DNA of 64,000 nucleotides from Paraburkholderia adhaesiva (lineage in GTDB: Bacteria; Pseudomonadota; Gammaproteobacteria; Burkholderiales; Burkholderiaceae). The position numbers and the translations under genes were made by a program. Below the pieces are notes generated by a model that was not told the DNA's origin, made no database searches, and worked only from the letters and a program-made list of their open reading frames with translations. Location of the stretch: assembly GCF_021390575.1 (NCBI RefSeq), contig NZ_JAJEJQ010000001.1:3138501-3202500 (forward strand), read 5' to 3'. Below, in pieces: positions 63,488 through 64,000 of the stretch. Each line of letters opens with the position of its first letter. Position 1 is the first letter of the stretch.

Positions 63488-64000
63488 ACCGGACCTCGGG
63501 GGCCTGCGACCCTGTGCGAGTCGACAGCGCCGAGAGCAGAGCCGGAATGTCGTCCTCGTGCGGCACGAACGGCGAATCTTCGCGCGGCACGCAGAACGCG
63601 CTGCGAACCAGGAAGCGGCGCTGGGCGACGTACAGGTTCTCGGGCACTTTCTGGCCCGTCGAAACGTAGTACACCGGCAGCTTGTAGCGCAGCACGGTGT
63701 CGAGCGCGCCGCCGAGGTTCGTCGCCTCGTCGAGCTTGGTGAGGACGCAACCGGCGAGCGGCGCCTTGTCCGGTGCGCTCTGGTAGGCCTGCACGACTTC
63801 GTTGAGCGTGTCGCCGTGGTTCGTCGCCGAGAGCACGAGCAGACGCTGCACCGGACGGCCCGCGCCGCACAGCATGGCGATCTGGTCGGTCACGGCGCGG
63901 TCGCGCTGGCTCATGCCGATCGTGTCGATCAGCACGATGTGCTTGTTCTTGAGTTCGTTCAACGCGAGCTGCAGGTCCGCGCCATCGCGCACCGCGTGCA
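63480..64000 (-). CDS. flhF: Flagellar SRP-type GTPase FlhF, C-terminal part (runs off the right edge)
   Basis: The visible 173 codons cover the end of the SRP-like G domain: ADLQLALNELKNKHIVLIDT with the G3 motif DTIGMSQRD, and CVLTKLDEATNLGGALDTVL with the G4 motif TKLD. It ends after the segment typical of FlhF. The frame is open to the window edge, so the start and most of the G1 region lie beyond. FlhF places the flagellum at the cell pole. It precedes flhG and fliA. Confidence 0.94.
   Translation of the reverse strand, partial: HAVRDGADLQLALNELKNKHIVLIDTIGMSQRDRAVTDQIAMLCGAGRPVQRLLVLSATNHGDTLNEVVQAYQSAPDKAPLAGCVLTKLDEATNLGGALDTVLRYKLPVYYVSTGQKVPENLYVAQRRFLVRSAFCVPREDSPFVPHEDDIPALLSALSTRTGSQAPEVRFG

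Overview
The window looks like chromosomal DNA of a Burkholderiaceae betaproteobacterium, most likely Paraburkholderia, Caballeronia or a close relative. The evidence is the very high G+C with third-position GC bias, the pxpBCA and dppABCDF-gumN layouts, an SAH riboswitch in front of ahcY-holin-metF, and a flagellar regulon with fliE divergent from fliF, flgA divergent from flgB, and flhF-flhG-fliA in a row. I see no tRNA, rRNA, CRISPR array or intact mobile element. Region 1 (1-23 kb) is metabolic. It holds the end of pxpC and pxpA (5-oxoproline use), a TPR/glycosyltransferase-like protein, a TraB/GumN protein, a complete dipeptide ABC transporter, the ahcY-holin-metF methyl-cycle operon, a family 2 glycosyltransferase, an lrgAB/cidAB pair with a divergent LysR regulator, a GMC oxidoreductase divergent from an AidB-like acyl-CoA dehydrogenase, and a coniferyl-aldehyde-type dehydrogenase. 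Region 2 (22.8-54.4 kb) is a nearly continuous flagellar block. Leftward it carries fliE and a fliS-fliT-fliK2-flhB-like operon. Rightward it carries fliFGHIJK and fliLMNOPQR. Leftward again come flgL, flgK, a ycgR-type brake, and flgJ back to flgB. Rightward come flgA, flgM and flgN, closed by a strong terminator. Shared palindromic boxes in front of fliE/fliF, fliL and flgB/flgA look like master-regulator (FlhDC) sites. Sigma-28-type promoters precede fliS, flgK, ycgR and flgM. Flagellin, filament cap, motor, chemotaxis and flhDC genes are not here. Region 3 (54.5-64 kb) starts with an FAD-dependent dehydrogenase and ends with the leftward flhF(partial)-flhG-fliA group. Between them is a mosaic accessory island. 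The 3' part of fliA occurs three times: the intact gene, an in-frame 149-codon copy and a decayed copy. The copies alternate with cargo: an MltF-like lytic transglycosylase, a small signal-less lysozyme-like protein followed at once by a secreted partner (a candidate antibacterial effector-immunity pair), and an unknown periplasmic protein beside an IS3 remnant. The most interesting signals are this fliA-anchored cassette array, a roughly 290-residue acidic 13-residue-repeat extension on the export ATPase FliI, and a tandem 49-bp hairpin array inside the ahcY operon.
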